NCBI GenBank assembly: GCA_023715185.1
Contig: JAMCAN010000001.1
Location: 1,798,001 to 1,862,000 of the forward strand
Direction of reading: 5' to 3'
Source: Planococcus sp. MER TA 32b
GTDB lineage: Bacteria; Bacillota; Bacilli; Bacillales_A; Planococcaceae
Length of the DNA: 64,000 bases
Shown here: one piece after another, positions 29,177-37,187 of the stretch
Position numbering within the stretch: the stretch's first letter is position 1
How the letters are laid out: every line of letters begins with the position of its first letter
Made by a program: the position numbers and the translations under genes
Notes under the pieces: model-generated
Told to the model about the DNA's origin: nothing
Databases searched by the model: none
Seen by the model: the letters and a program-made list of their open reading frames with translations, nothing else

Positions 29177-30115
29177 TCACACCTCTTTCAGCGCTAGACC
29201 GATGGCACGGTTGAAACGCCCGGAGACGCTCTCGCCATGTTCGGTAGTGATGGGTTTCAAAACTATCGGTGACACCGGGATTGAAAAGCGCCCTTCAAAA
29301 CGGGCCTGGAATGTGTACCATTCATCGAATTCACCATTGCAGATGATTTTCGTGATGCCGCTCTCGCCTTCATTCATATTATAACGGTAAAAATTAGCCA
29401 GCTTTTCCGTTTCGGAAATGATGACATCCATCAATGCAGATGAATCACCGCCCAGAGAATTAAATTCCGACAGATCAACAGGCCGCATGAATAAAGGAAA
29501 ATGTTCATGGAAGATAGAAACCGTCATCTTTGAAGCTTGCACATCGATAATCATAATATGGTCATCTTCTGATATGTCATGCTGCAGATATGCTAAACGG
29601 TATAAAGCAAGTGGCGTAATATCCGCTACAACCGGCACCAGTTTTGATTCGCTGAATGCCCGCTCGAAATCATGGACGACCGATTCTTTGGAAGCGATGA
29701 TGATGGCTTCGGGATTGTCCGATTCGGGGTGGTACGGCACCACATCGAAAACAGGATCTTCAAAAGGAAGGTAAAGAGTTGAACCAATTTCGATGAAGAA
29801 ATGGCCTTTCAGTTCATCAGCTGCAACATCGTCGGGGTAAGGCACTTTGCGGATAATAACAAATTCGTCAGGGGCGAGGAACCGGACTGACTTCTTGGAG
29901 AGACCCCACTGATTGACAGCCTTATCGAGTACCGAGCCCAGCGCTTCGAAATCTGTGATCTTGCCGTCTTCAATGATGCCCGCCGGGAGTGGATACTCCT
30001 CGGCAAGGCCCAATTGAAGCGGATCGACCGATTTCAAATCGACATGGCGAATTGCATCTTCTTCTATTGTAATGGTCGCAACGCGCGTTTTTCTCGATAA
30101 AAACGATAAGGCCAT
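29177..30115 (-). CDS. pilM: PilM actin-like pilus assembly ATPase
   Basis: 312-residue cytoplasmic protein of the PilM/FtsA-like family. It tethers the cytoplasmic part of the pilus machine to the N-terminus of PilN, whose target motif is in the next gene. Visible features are VATITIEEDAIRHVDL (about 12-27), HIMIIDVQASKMTVSI near 196 (phosphate-binding strand, with Gln-Ala in place of the usual Gly-rich turn) and SETEKLANFYRYN. The ATG 30115 start has AGGAG 8 bases upstream. It is 26 bases after the pilin gene. Confidence 0.88.
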   Translation of the reverse strand: MALSFLSRKTRVATITIEEDAIRHVDLKSVDPLQLGLAEEYPLPAGIIEDGKITDFEALGSVLDKAVNQWGLSKKSVRFLAPDEFVIIRKVPYPDDVAADELKGHFFIEIGSTLYLPFEDPVFDVVPYHPESDNPEAIIIASKESVVHDFERAFSESKLVPVVADITPLALYRLAYLQHDISEDDHIMIIDVQASKMTVSIFHEHFPLFMRPVDLSEFNSLGGDSSALMDVIISETEKLANFYRYNMNEGESGITKIICNGEFDEWYTFQARFEGRFSIPVSPIVLKPITTEHGESVSGRFNRAIGLALKEV

Positions 30116-30141
30116 TTTTTCAGCTCCTAAATTAATAATAT

Positions 30142-30645
30142 TTATTTAGATTCTACAGGACCCGCATTAACACCAGGTGCCGCTGTAACCGCTCCTCTAT
30201 CACTATTAGCATACTTCGAAATATTTTCCTTAGTTGCTTTGTCAAATACTACTTGAATTTTATCATTTACAGCTGTACCGCTAATTGTAGTTGCTGTAGT
30301 TGTTGTTTTTCCAGCAGTATCTTTAGCTGTTGTTTTTTTAGTAACTGTTACTTTAGTTTTGTCTGCGTTTTTAAAAGTACCAAGATCATCAACAAAATTG
30401 CCCTTCACAAGATCCTCGAGAGTTACGTCATCTGCTTCTGGTTTGTCGATAAAGTATAATTCTCCCGCACTTAATACTGTTTGTGCATCAGATTTCATGG
30501 CACCAACTTTACTGTTTTCGATGATTCCACCAATCGCCGGAATCGCGATTGCTGCGATAATCGCCAGGATCACGATTACTGCCAAAAGCTCGATCAATGT
30601 CATACCTTTTTCATTCTTCAATCTCTTTTGCATGAATTTCTTCAT
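30142..30645 (-). CDS. pilA: Type IV major pilin precursor
   Basis: 167 residues. The class III leader MKKFMQKRLKNEKG ends in Gly14, followed by MTLIELLAVIVILAIIAAIA with the conserved Glu at mature position 5. The globular part has no Cys pair and contains a Thr/Lys-rich stretch (KTTAKDTAGKTTTTATTISG). The ATG 30645 start follows GGAGG by 7 bases; an in-frame ATG at 30660 would include that site. The codons of the Thr-rich part are AT-richer than the neighbours, as is common for variable pilins. It is preceded by its own promoter, so it can be made in excess over the machine. Confidence 0.93.
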   Translation of the reverse strand: MKKFMQKRLKNEKGMTLIELLAVIVILAIIAAIAIPAIGGIIENSKVGAMKSDAQTVLSAGELYFIDKPEADDVTLEDLVKGNFVDDLGTFKNADKTKVTVTKKTTAKDTAGKTTTTATTISGTAVNDKIQVVFDKATKENISKYANSDRGAVTAAPGVNAGPVESK

Positions 30646-30696
30646 TTCATTTCCTCCCATTGTCCTATTTTTTTAGTACTTTTCGAGTACATCTTT

Positions 30697-30724
30697 AGTA
30701 TAGCAATAGCTTGTGATAACGCAA
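30697..30724 (-). promoter_or_regulatory. Candidate promoter of pilA
   Basis: Minus-strand TTGCGT (30719-30724), a 16-base spacer and TATACT (30697-30702), in the 132-bp gap between pilC and pilA. Confidence 0.5.
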
Positions 30725-30777
30725 CATGTTTTTTAAATATTTTTCCAAAAAATTTAAATAAAATAATCATATTGAGG

Positions 30778-31989
30778 CTACATATTGTCAATATTTTGAA
30801 ACATTTCGAACATAGGTAGCATAATTGACATGACAATAGTCCCGACTAGAGCAGCAAGTACGACAATCATTAACGGTTCTATTAAAGCTTTTAGGCGATC
30901 GGTCTCCGCTTCCACTTCCTTCTCATAGAAATCGGCCACTTTATCGAGCATATGGTCGAGCGATCCAGTCTGTTCCCCAATTAAAATCATATGGGGAATC
31001 AGCGGCGGAAACGCCCAGTGGTTTTTCATCGGATCCGTCAAAGAGCCGCCCCGCTCAAGGTTATCGCGGGATGCCAGAATCACTTTTGACATGACTGCGT
31101 TGCCGACAACTTTCTCAACCATCGTCAATGCCTGGAGAATCGGGACAGAACTTGAGAATAAGGAACTCAAGGTTCTTGTCAATCTCGCTAATGCGGATTT
31201 TTTCATGATGCGGCCGAAAATCGGCATACGCAAAAGGAGTGTATCAAGGATCATTTTTCCTTGTTCATTCCGTTTCATCATCCAGATGGTTATCGCTATT
31301 CCCAGTCCGATCATGACCAGCAAATACCAATATTGGACCGTCAGATCACTGGCAGCCATAACTACCTGCGTCAGCATCGGCAATTCGCCGCCGAAGCCTT
31401 CGAACATTTCGGCGAACATCGGAACGATGGAAGACAGAAGGAAAATAACAACGCCGATCGCGAGTACCCCAACCACTAGTGGATAAGACATTGCCGACTT
31501 CACTTTTTGCCTGGTCTGGTAAGCTTTATCGTAATAAGTCGCGAGGCGATCCAGTGATTCATCGATATTCCCCGACAATTCCCCCGCTTTTATCAAGTTG
31601 ATGGTCAGCGGTTCAAAAATCTTCGGATGCTTGCGGAGGGAATCTGACAGCGAATTTCCTTTCCGCAGGTCTTCATCAATACTCACCAATGTCTTCCGCA
31701 ACGCTTTCGATTCCACCTGCTGCGATAGGATCTTCACGGAATCGACAATTGTCACACCAGCTCGCATCAGCGTTGAAAACTGGCGAAGGAACATGATGAA
31801 TTGGTCACGCTTGACCGGATTGCCGATAACAATGTCTTTCTGCAAAGCCGTTTCAGCGATTTCCCTGATTTCGATGACCCTTACGCCTTCATCCCGCAAT
31901 TTCTCAACTGCTTCACGGCGGTTGCCGGCAACAACGACACCGGCACGGACACGTTTCCTGTCCCGTCCTTCGTATTTAAAACGAGCCAT
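30778..31989 (-). CDS. pilC: PilC inner-membrane platform protein
   Basis: 403 residues with two T2SSF domains (about 65-190 and 268-390) and three transmembrane segments. Typical motifs are FLRQFSTLMRAGVTIVDSV (67-85), LSDSLRKHPKIFEPLTINLI and SLDHMLDKVADFYEKEVE. It forms the membrane platform turned by PilB and PilT. The ATG 31989 start is one base after the pilT stop, with GGAGAGG inside pilT. Confidence 0.95.
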   Translation of the reverse strand: MARFKYEGRDRKRVRAGVVVAGNRREAVEKLRDEGVRVIEIREIAETALQKDIVIGNPVKRDQFIMFLRQFSTLMRAGVTIVDSVKILSQQVESKALRKTLVSIDEDLRKGNSLSDSLRKHPKIFEPLTINLIKAGELSGNIDESLDRLATYYDKAYQTRQKVKSAMSYPLVVGVLAIGVVIFLLSSIVPMFAEMFEGFGGELPMLTQVVMAASDLTVQYWYLLVMIGLGIAITIWMMKRNEQGKMILDTLLLRMPIFGRIMKKSALARLTRTLSSLFSSSVPILQALTMVEKVVGNAVMSKVILASRDNLERGGSLTDPMKNHWAFPPLIPHMILIGEQTGSLDHMLDKVADFYEKEVEAETDRLKALIEPLMIVVLAALVGTIVMSIMLPMFEMFQNIDNM

Positions 31990-31990
31990 A

Positions 31991-33037
31991 TTATTCCTCT
32001 CCTTCCAGGAAAGGCTGTGCGATTTGTTTTGTGATTTTGCCTTGCTTCAAAAGTTCCTGTATGGACGTCGACATCATGTGCATGCCGGAAGCCCGGTTTG
32101 TCAGGATGACGTTTGGAATCTGGTGCACTTTTTCTGTACGGATCAAGTTGGCGACTGCCGGATTGGAAATCATGATTTCCGTCGCGGCGACACGCCCTTT
32201 GCCATCTGCTGTCGGCAGCAGCCGCTGCGCGACAACGGCTTTCAAAATACCGCCAAGCTGCGTCCGTACCTGTGATTGCTGCTGAGGCGGGAATACGTCA
32301 ATGATCCGCTCGATTGTTGTAGCGGCACTCGATGTATGCAGTGTCCCCAAAACCAGATGCCCCGTTTCTGCAGCGGTGATGGCGGTCGTGATCGTTTCAA
32401 GATCCCGCATCTCACCTACCAGAATAACGTCAGGGTCCTGGCGGAGCGCTGCGCGTAAACCATTTGCAAAGCTGTTTGTGTCGAACCCGACTTCGCGCTG
32501 GTCGATAATTGATGTGCCATGTCTGTGCAGATACTCGATCGGATCTTCCAGCGTAATGATGTGTTTCGTCATTTCTTCATTGATATGGCGGATCATGGCA
32601 GCGAGCGTCGTTGATTTCCCTGAACCTGTCGGACCCGTAACAAGGATAAGCCCCTGATGAATTTCAGCCAGTTTCTTCAAAGTCTGCGGCATTTTCAAGT
32701 CATCGACTGTCGGGACCACTGTTGGAATCGCACGGAAGGCGTGCGAAATCGAGCCGCGCTGATGGAAAGAGTTGACACGGTAACGGCCCATGCCCGCAAT
32801 GGAGTAGGAATAATCCATCTCGCCTTTTTGAAGGAAAGTTTCCCAAAGCGATTCCGGCATGATGGCTCTGGCAATCGCTTCTGAATGCTCAGGCGTAATC
32901 ACGTCTTCTCCGTAACGGCGCAATGTGCCGTGCATGCGGAAGACAGGAGGGATGCCGGTTGTCAAATGAATATCGGAAACATCGAGTTCCTTGGCTGCTG
33001 TTAAAACTTTATCGATAAACGTGGTAGTAGTCAGCAT
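31991..33037 (-). CDS. pilT: Pilus retraction ATPase PilT
   Basis: 348 residues. Walker A GPTGSGKSTT is near 133, the Asp box HIITLEDPIEYLH near 158, Walker B VILVGEMRDLETI near 195 and the His box GHLVLGTLHTSSA near 220. The C-terminal LLKQGKITKQIA resembles the AIRNLIRE/retraction motif region. A dedicated retraction ATPase points to twitching or DNA-uptake pili rather than a com-type pseudopilus, which lacks it. The ATG 33037 start has no visible ribosome binding site and lies 3 bases after pilB, so coupling is likely. Confidence 0.95.
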   Translation of the reverse strand: MLTTTTFIDKVLTAAKELDVSDIHLTTGIPPVFRMHGTLRRYGEDVITPEHSEAIARAIMPESLWETFLQKGEMDYSYSIAGMGRYRVNSFHQRGSISHAFRAIPTVVPTVDDLKMPQTLKKLAEIHQGLILVTGPTGSGKSTTLAAMIRHINEEMTKHIITLEDPIEYLHRHGTSIIDQREVGFDTNSFANGLRAALRQDPDVILVGEMRDLETITTAITAAETGHLVLGTLHTSSAATTIERIIDVFPPQQQSQVRTQLGGILKAVVAQRLLPTADGKGRVAATEIMISNPAVANLIRTEKVHQIPNVILTNRASGMHMMSTSIQELLKQGKITKQIAQPFLEGEE

Positions 33038-33040
33038 AGT

Positions 33041-34699
33041 CTATTCTGCAATTGCAACGCGGAGAACTTCTTCCGTGCTGGTCATGCCCTCCTTCACTTT
33101 TAATAAGCCGTCGTCGATCAGGAAGATGGTTTTATTTTTCACGGCGATTTCACGGATTTCTGCGGCTGAACCGTTTCTGTTGATGATGTTCTTCATGTCT
33201 TCATCTACGACCAGCACTTCGTGGATCGCCATCCGGCCGCGGTATCCGGTCATATTGCACTGGGGACAGCCTTTGCCGCGTGCCACCACATCAATCGTCA
33301 AGCCACGCTTGGCGAAAATCTCCTGCTCGCGCAACGTTGCTGGTTCGATGGTGCGGCAATCGCGGCACACTTTGCGGATCAATCGCTGCGCGACGACTGC
33401 ATTGAGTGAAGCCGTTACAAGGAACGGTTCGATGCCCATGTCCATCAGTCGTGTGATCGAAGCAATCGAATCGTTGGTGTGGATGGTACTTAGAACCAAG
33501 TGGCCCGTCAGCGACGCCCGGATGGAAATATCGGCTGTTTCCTTGTCCCGGATCTCCCCTACCATGACGATATCAGGATCCTGGCGAAGAATGGAACGGA
33601 GTCCCGCCGCGAATGTCAGTCCGACATTCGAGTTCACCTGGATCTGGTTGATGCCTTCGAGCTGATACTCAACCGGATCTTCTACCGTAATGATATTCAC
33701 TTCTTCGCTGTTGAGTTTATTCAATGCCGCATAGAGCGTCGATGATTTACCGGAACCGGTCGGACCTGAGATCAATACGATGCCGTTCGGCTTTTCAATT
33801 TCACGCATGAAGCGCTGCATATTCGTATCGTTAAAGCCCAGTTTCGAGATATCAGTCAAGTTCGCGCTGAGATCCAAAATCCGCATGACTATTTTTTCGC
33901 CGAAAACAGTCGGCAATGAAGATACGCGGAGATCGATCGGCCGGAAGTCGACATTCGTCTTAATACGGCCATCTTGCGGTATGCGATTCTCAGTGATGTC
34001 GAGGTTTGCCAGGATTTTAATCCGCGCGATGACCATTTGCTGCATCGTTTTCGGCAAAGTCCGTTCCGTCCGGAGCGAACCGTCAATCCGGTAGCGCACC
34101 AGGATTTTACTCTCCTGGGGATCGAAATGGACGTCACTGGCTTTTTGCGATACGGCGTTGGAAAGAATCTGGTTCACGAGACGCACGATCGGCGCATCCA
34201 GGTCGTTCAGTTCTTCCTGCTGTTCTTTCGTCACTTCCGGCAATTCATCCAGCAGATCGTCGTAGGATTCTTCATCGTAATATTTGGCGATGGTTTTCAT
34301 GATATCGTCTTTTGACGCGATGGCCGGCTCGATGTTGAAACCGGTCGTCAAACGCAAATCGTCGATGGTGATAATGTCCATCGGGTCCGTCATCGCGATA
34401 TACAGTTTATCGTTCTCTCGTTTCAGCGGAACAAGCATCTTCCGCTTAGCGACTTCTTTTGGCACCATATTAAATAATTTCGGGTCGAATGGATAACGGT
34501 AAAGCGTGACGTGCGGGATGCCAAGCTGAACTTCCAGCGTTTCGATCAATTGCTGCTCGGTGATGATTCCTCTTTGCAGAAGGGCATCCCCGATTTTCTG
34601 GTCGCTTTGCTTCCCTTCAAGTACGCTGAGTAATTCTTCTTCGGTCAATAGGCCTTGTTCGATCAATAAATCGCCAAGTTTCTTTCTTCTGACTGCCAA
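33041..34699 (-). CDS. pilB: Pilus extension ATPase PilB
   Basis: About 552 residues. An N-terminal GspE/MshEN domain (about 1-140, KKLGDLLIEQGLLTEEELLS) precedes the AAA-like core: Walker A GPTGSGKSS near 320, IITVEDPVEYQ, VMVGEIRDKETADI and HLVLSTIHTND. A four-Cys zinc motif follows (VCRDC..CPQC near 456-486). The TTG 34699 start has GGGGGTG 5 bases upstream and gives MAVRRKKLGDLL. An ATG at 34774 is possible but would overlap the upstream gene by 53 bases and has no good site. Confidence 0.94.
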   Translation of the reverse strand: MAVRRKKLGDLLIEQGLLTEEELLSVLEGKQSDQKIGDALLQRGIITEQQLIETLEVQLGIPHVTLYRYPFDPKLFNMVPKEVAKRKMLVPLKRENDKLYIAMTDPMDIITIDDLRLTTGFNIEPAIASKDDIMKTIAKYYDEESYDDLLDELPEVTKEQQEELNDLDAPIVRLVNQILSNAVSQKASDVHFDPQESKILVRYRIDGSLRTERTLPKTMQQMVIARIKILANLDITENRIPQDGRIKTNVDFRPIDLRVSSLPTVFGEKIVMRILDLSANLTDISKLGFNDTNMQRFMREIEKPNGIVLISGPTGSGKSSTLYAALNKLNSEEVNIITVEDPVEYQLEGINQIQVNSNVGLTFAAGLRSILRQDPDIVMVGEIRDKETADISIRASLTGHLVLSTIHTNDSIASITRLMDMGIEPFLVTASLNAVVAQRLIRKVCRDCRTIEPATLREQEIFAKRGLTIDVVARGKGCPQCNMTGYRGRMAIHEVLVVDEDMKNIINRNGSAAEIREIAVKNKTIFLIDDGLLKVKEGMTSTEEVLRVAIAE

Positions 34700-34721
34700 A
34701 GTCCCACCCCCTTCATAACGG

Positions 34722-36089
34722 TTAAGGATCAATCTGATTTCCACCTTTATCATATTCTGGATCTTTCTCTTCATCGTCCGGTATGCCGTCCAAATCGGTG
34801 TCGATGACCGGATCTGTCGATGGCGGCACTGTCGGAGTCGGCGTCACGATTGTGCCGTCCGGATTTTTTATGGTCCCATCAGGATGTGTTATCGTTCCGT
34901 CCGGATTCGTTATGGTGCCATCCGGATTTGCAACAGGCGCCGGTGTTTCGGCTTTTGCCAGCGGATATACTTCGATGCGGTGGACTGGCGGATAGAAATC
35001 CGTAGAAACAGCTTCCACTTCCAGTTCCTTGCCGTCCGACTTGATGGCGCGCGACACTTCTACAATCACTCCGTCACTGCCTTCTTCTTCCACTACTTTT
35101 CCTGAAGATACGAATGCACTGAACTGGCGGATCAAGCGCGGTTCCAGTTCCTGCTCACTGCCAGTGAGAATTTCGTACGTATTGATGAACGGCATGCCCG
35201 CGATTTTCGACGTTAAACGTGTGCCGTCCTCCGATAATTGCAGATTGAACGCACTTGCGTTTACATTTGTAAACACCAAATCGATTCCAAGGTTCCGGTT
35301 GATGGCAGCTTCCTGCCCCAGCGGAATCGAGGTTGGCACAGCCGATCCGATGCTGCGTTCGTCGACAAGGAAATTCGTTTTCAGGACAGAAGCGTAAATC
35401 ACAGAAGCTATTTCTGTTAGGTCTTTGTCCGTTACATCAGCCGGCTGCATTTCATTGATAAAATCAAGGAATGAAAATTGGGTGCCCGCTTCTATTTTGT
35501 AATCACTCAAAGCTTTGACGACTTCCTGCGCACCCGAACTTGTTAAGGAATGGCTCCAGGACGTTTCAGAAACCGTTTCATGACTGACGCCCAGCGTATC
35601 GTCGCTGATTGTCACACGGCTCATCGCCTGGCCTGATTGCAGCGCAAGTTCCAATTTTTCATTGATTGCCGTGATATCGGCTGCTGAAAAAACCGCTGCC
35701 GGAAATTGTCTTTCCAAGAATGTCCGCGTCGAATCTTCCGAAAGCTCGAAGACAAAATCATTTTGCGTGCCGGTCTGTGCATTGGCCACCGTCTCATCCA
35801 GTAAAATTTTTGCATTATCCAAAGGATAAGAAGCCGTAACATCCTGGTAAGTGACCATCAATTCAGCAGTCGAGCGCCAGGATTCCACTTTGCCCATGAA
35901 CAGCATGCGAGCATCCGTCAACTCCATATTGGAAACATCCGTTGTACCGATATATGTATTGCTCCCGAACTCCTCAGCCGGGAACAGCCATTTATCTGCA
36001 GCAAACGAGCCTGCGTTGGCTGCGCCAAACACGAGAAAAGCGGAAGATGTGATCGTCAATAATGTCTTTCCAAATACCTGATTATCCAA
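34722..36089 (-). CDS. VanW-domain secreted protein with Asp-rich C-terminal repeats
   Basis: About 455 residues. An N-terminal hydrophobic segment (about 9-28) suggests a signal anchor or signal peptide. A VanW-like domain lies near 210-290 (IASVIYASVLKTNFLVDER and PTSIPLGQEAAINRNLGID). The C-terminus has four heptapeptide copies of NPDGTIT type (about 400-427) and ends in an EF-hand-like loop DTDLDGIPDDEE. TTG 36089 follows GGGGAGGAG by 5-9 bases and is one base after the upstream stop. Its place directly before pilB suggests a pilus-associated envelope protein; biochemical function is unknown. Confidence 0.78.
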   Translation of the reverse strand: MDNQVFGKTLLTITSSAFLVFGAANAGSFAADKWLFPAEEFGSNTYIGTTDVSNMELTDARMLFMGKVESWRSTAELMVTYQDVTASYPLDNAKILLDETVANAQTGTQNDFVFELSEDSTRTFLERQFPAAVFSAADITAINEKLELALQSGQAMSRVTISDDTLGVSHETVSETSWSHSLTSSGAQEVVKALSDYKIEAGTQFSFLDFINEMQPADVTDKDLTEIASVIYASVLKTNFLVDERSIGSAVPTSIPLGQEAAINRNLGIDLVFTNVNASAFNLQLSEDGTRLTSKIAGMPFINTYEILTGSEQELEPRLIRQFSAFVSSGKVVEEEGSDGVIVEVSRAIKSDGKELEVEAVSTDFYPPVHRIEVYPLAKAETPAPVANPDGTITNPDGTITHPDGTIKNPDGTIVTPTPTVPPSTDPVIDTDLDGIPDDEEKDPEYDKGGNQIDP

Positions 36090-36090
36090 C

Positions 36091-36516
36091 TTAACGCTCC
36101 TCCCCGCCCACACCGATTGTCTGCATGGCAAATGATTTCTTCTCTTGTACCGGCGCATCGTAAAGTGAGCGTTCCGATTTTGCCGGTGGTGCAGTTTCTT
36201 CTATAGAACCGGCTTCCATATGGACAGCCTTTTGGCGTTTCTCTTTTCGTTCTTCGGCGATGCGGCGTTTTTCCGCTTTTTCCATTTCATCGATTTTCGC
36301 GTAAGCGATCGCTCCGATCATGGAAATTGCGATGATTGCCAGAAACGGCACATAAAATGCGAATTCGAGCAATTGGAGAAAAGCTGAAACGAGTGCTGCT
36401 GCCACAATCGATCCGGCAACCAGCATTCTCTTCGGAAGCGGCGTGCCTTTGAACTGGAAGTAAGCAAGCGGCAGGATGAGTGCCGCTGCTATGATGGTGA
36501 TGAAAATTTGGATCAT
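36091..36516 (-). CDS. Small membrane protein at the head of the pilus cluster
   Basis: 141 residues with three transmembrane segments (about 3-22, 31-48 and 52-73), a basic coiled region (about 75-97, EKAEKRRIAEERKEKRQK) and a polar tail. I do not recognise a family. The ATG 36516 start has AAAGGGGG 8 bases upstream. It is one base from the VanW-domain gene, so it is very likely co-transcribed and may be a pilus-machine accessory. Confidence 0.75.
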   Translation of the reverse strand: MIQIFITIIAAALILPLAYFQFKGTPLPKRMLVAGSIVAAALVSAFLQLLEFAFYVPFLAIIAISMIGAIAYAKIDEMEKAEKRRIAEERKEKRQKAVHMEAGSIEETAPPAKSERSLYDAPVQEKKSFAMQTIGVGGEER

Positions 36517-36674
36517 ATTTGAATCCCCCTTTATGGAACATTTTCTTTCTATAGTCAGTAATCAGCTTAGTTGATATCAGTCTCTTTACATGGAATATAC
36601 GGAAATGTCTCACTGCTCGCTGCAATATTTGTATTTCGAAAAAGTTTACCGACCAGACAAATCTTATCAGCAAT

Positions 36675-36967
36675 TTAAAGACATTCACCCGTGATAGAAT
36701 TATTGGATAGTCTATAATCGGTTGTTACCAGGTCACGCATTTTTACCATATAGGAAAAATGAACCACACCAATTTCATTAATAATTTTGACTTTCTCCTG
36801 AGATGCCAGATTCATGGGGTCAAATTCCGTTTCCATCTTTTCATTAAATAATGCCTTTTCCAGGAAAATCGTCATGTTGCGACAAACAAGATACCGAGAA
36901 TAACCAATGCTGCTAATACTTCGACAAGAGTTAATCCTTCTTCATTGCTGCCTGAGTATTTCCTCAT
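36675..36967 (-). pseudogene. Frameshifted minor prepilin
   Basis: ATG 36967 after GGGGG opens 31 residues: a short leader ending in Gly, then LTLVEVLAALVILGILFVAT, a perfect type IV prepilin N-terminus with Glu at position 5. It hits TGA at 36874-36872. A second frame, one base back, begins at 36875 with MTIFLEKALFNEKMETEFD and continues for 66 residues. Joined, the two read as one minor pilin of PilV/ComGD type; a single lost A in CAACATGA explains it. After the TAA at 36675 the same frame stays open for about 35 more codons with two Cys. Decay, a sequencing error or true frameshifting are all possible. Confidence 0.72.
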
Positions 36968-37145
36968 TTCCAACCCCCCGTGTATTATATAATCATAGAT
37001 ATGAAAATTTTGGAAATTATGACTGTCATATGGTGCGAATCTTAATTACTAACATTATTACACTTTAATTCTTTTTCTGCACTAGTTTTTTGCAGGTTTT
37101 TCTTCACTTTTTCTTATATTATTATCAATTCTTCCTTTAACCTAG

Positions 37146-37187
37146 TAAAAAAGACCGGAAGCCGGCGTGTTTCCGGCTTCCAGTCTT
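37146..37187 (-). terminator. Terminator of folC-GGDEF
   Basis: A long minus-strand stem, AAGACTGGAAGCCGG paired with CCGGCTTCCGGTCTT with a 7-base loop, followed by TTTTA. It begins at the GGDEF-gene stop. Confidence 0.88.

Noticed and set aside
36287-36688. 133-residue minus-strand frame between the split pilin and the small membrane protein
   Set aside because: It overlaps the well-supported 141-residue membrane protein in another frame and ends in a His/Ser/Arg-rich shadow. Its first part may be decayed pilin sequence.
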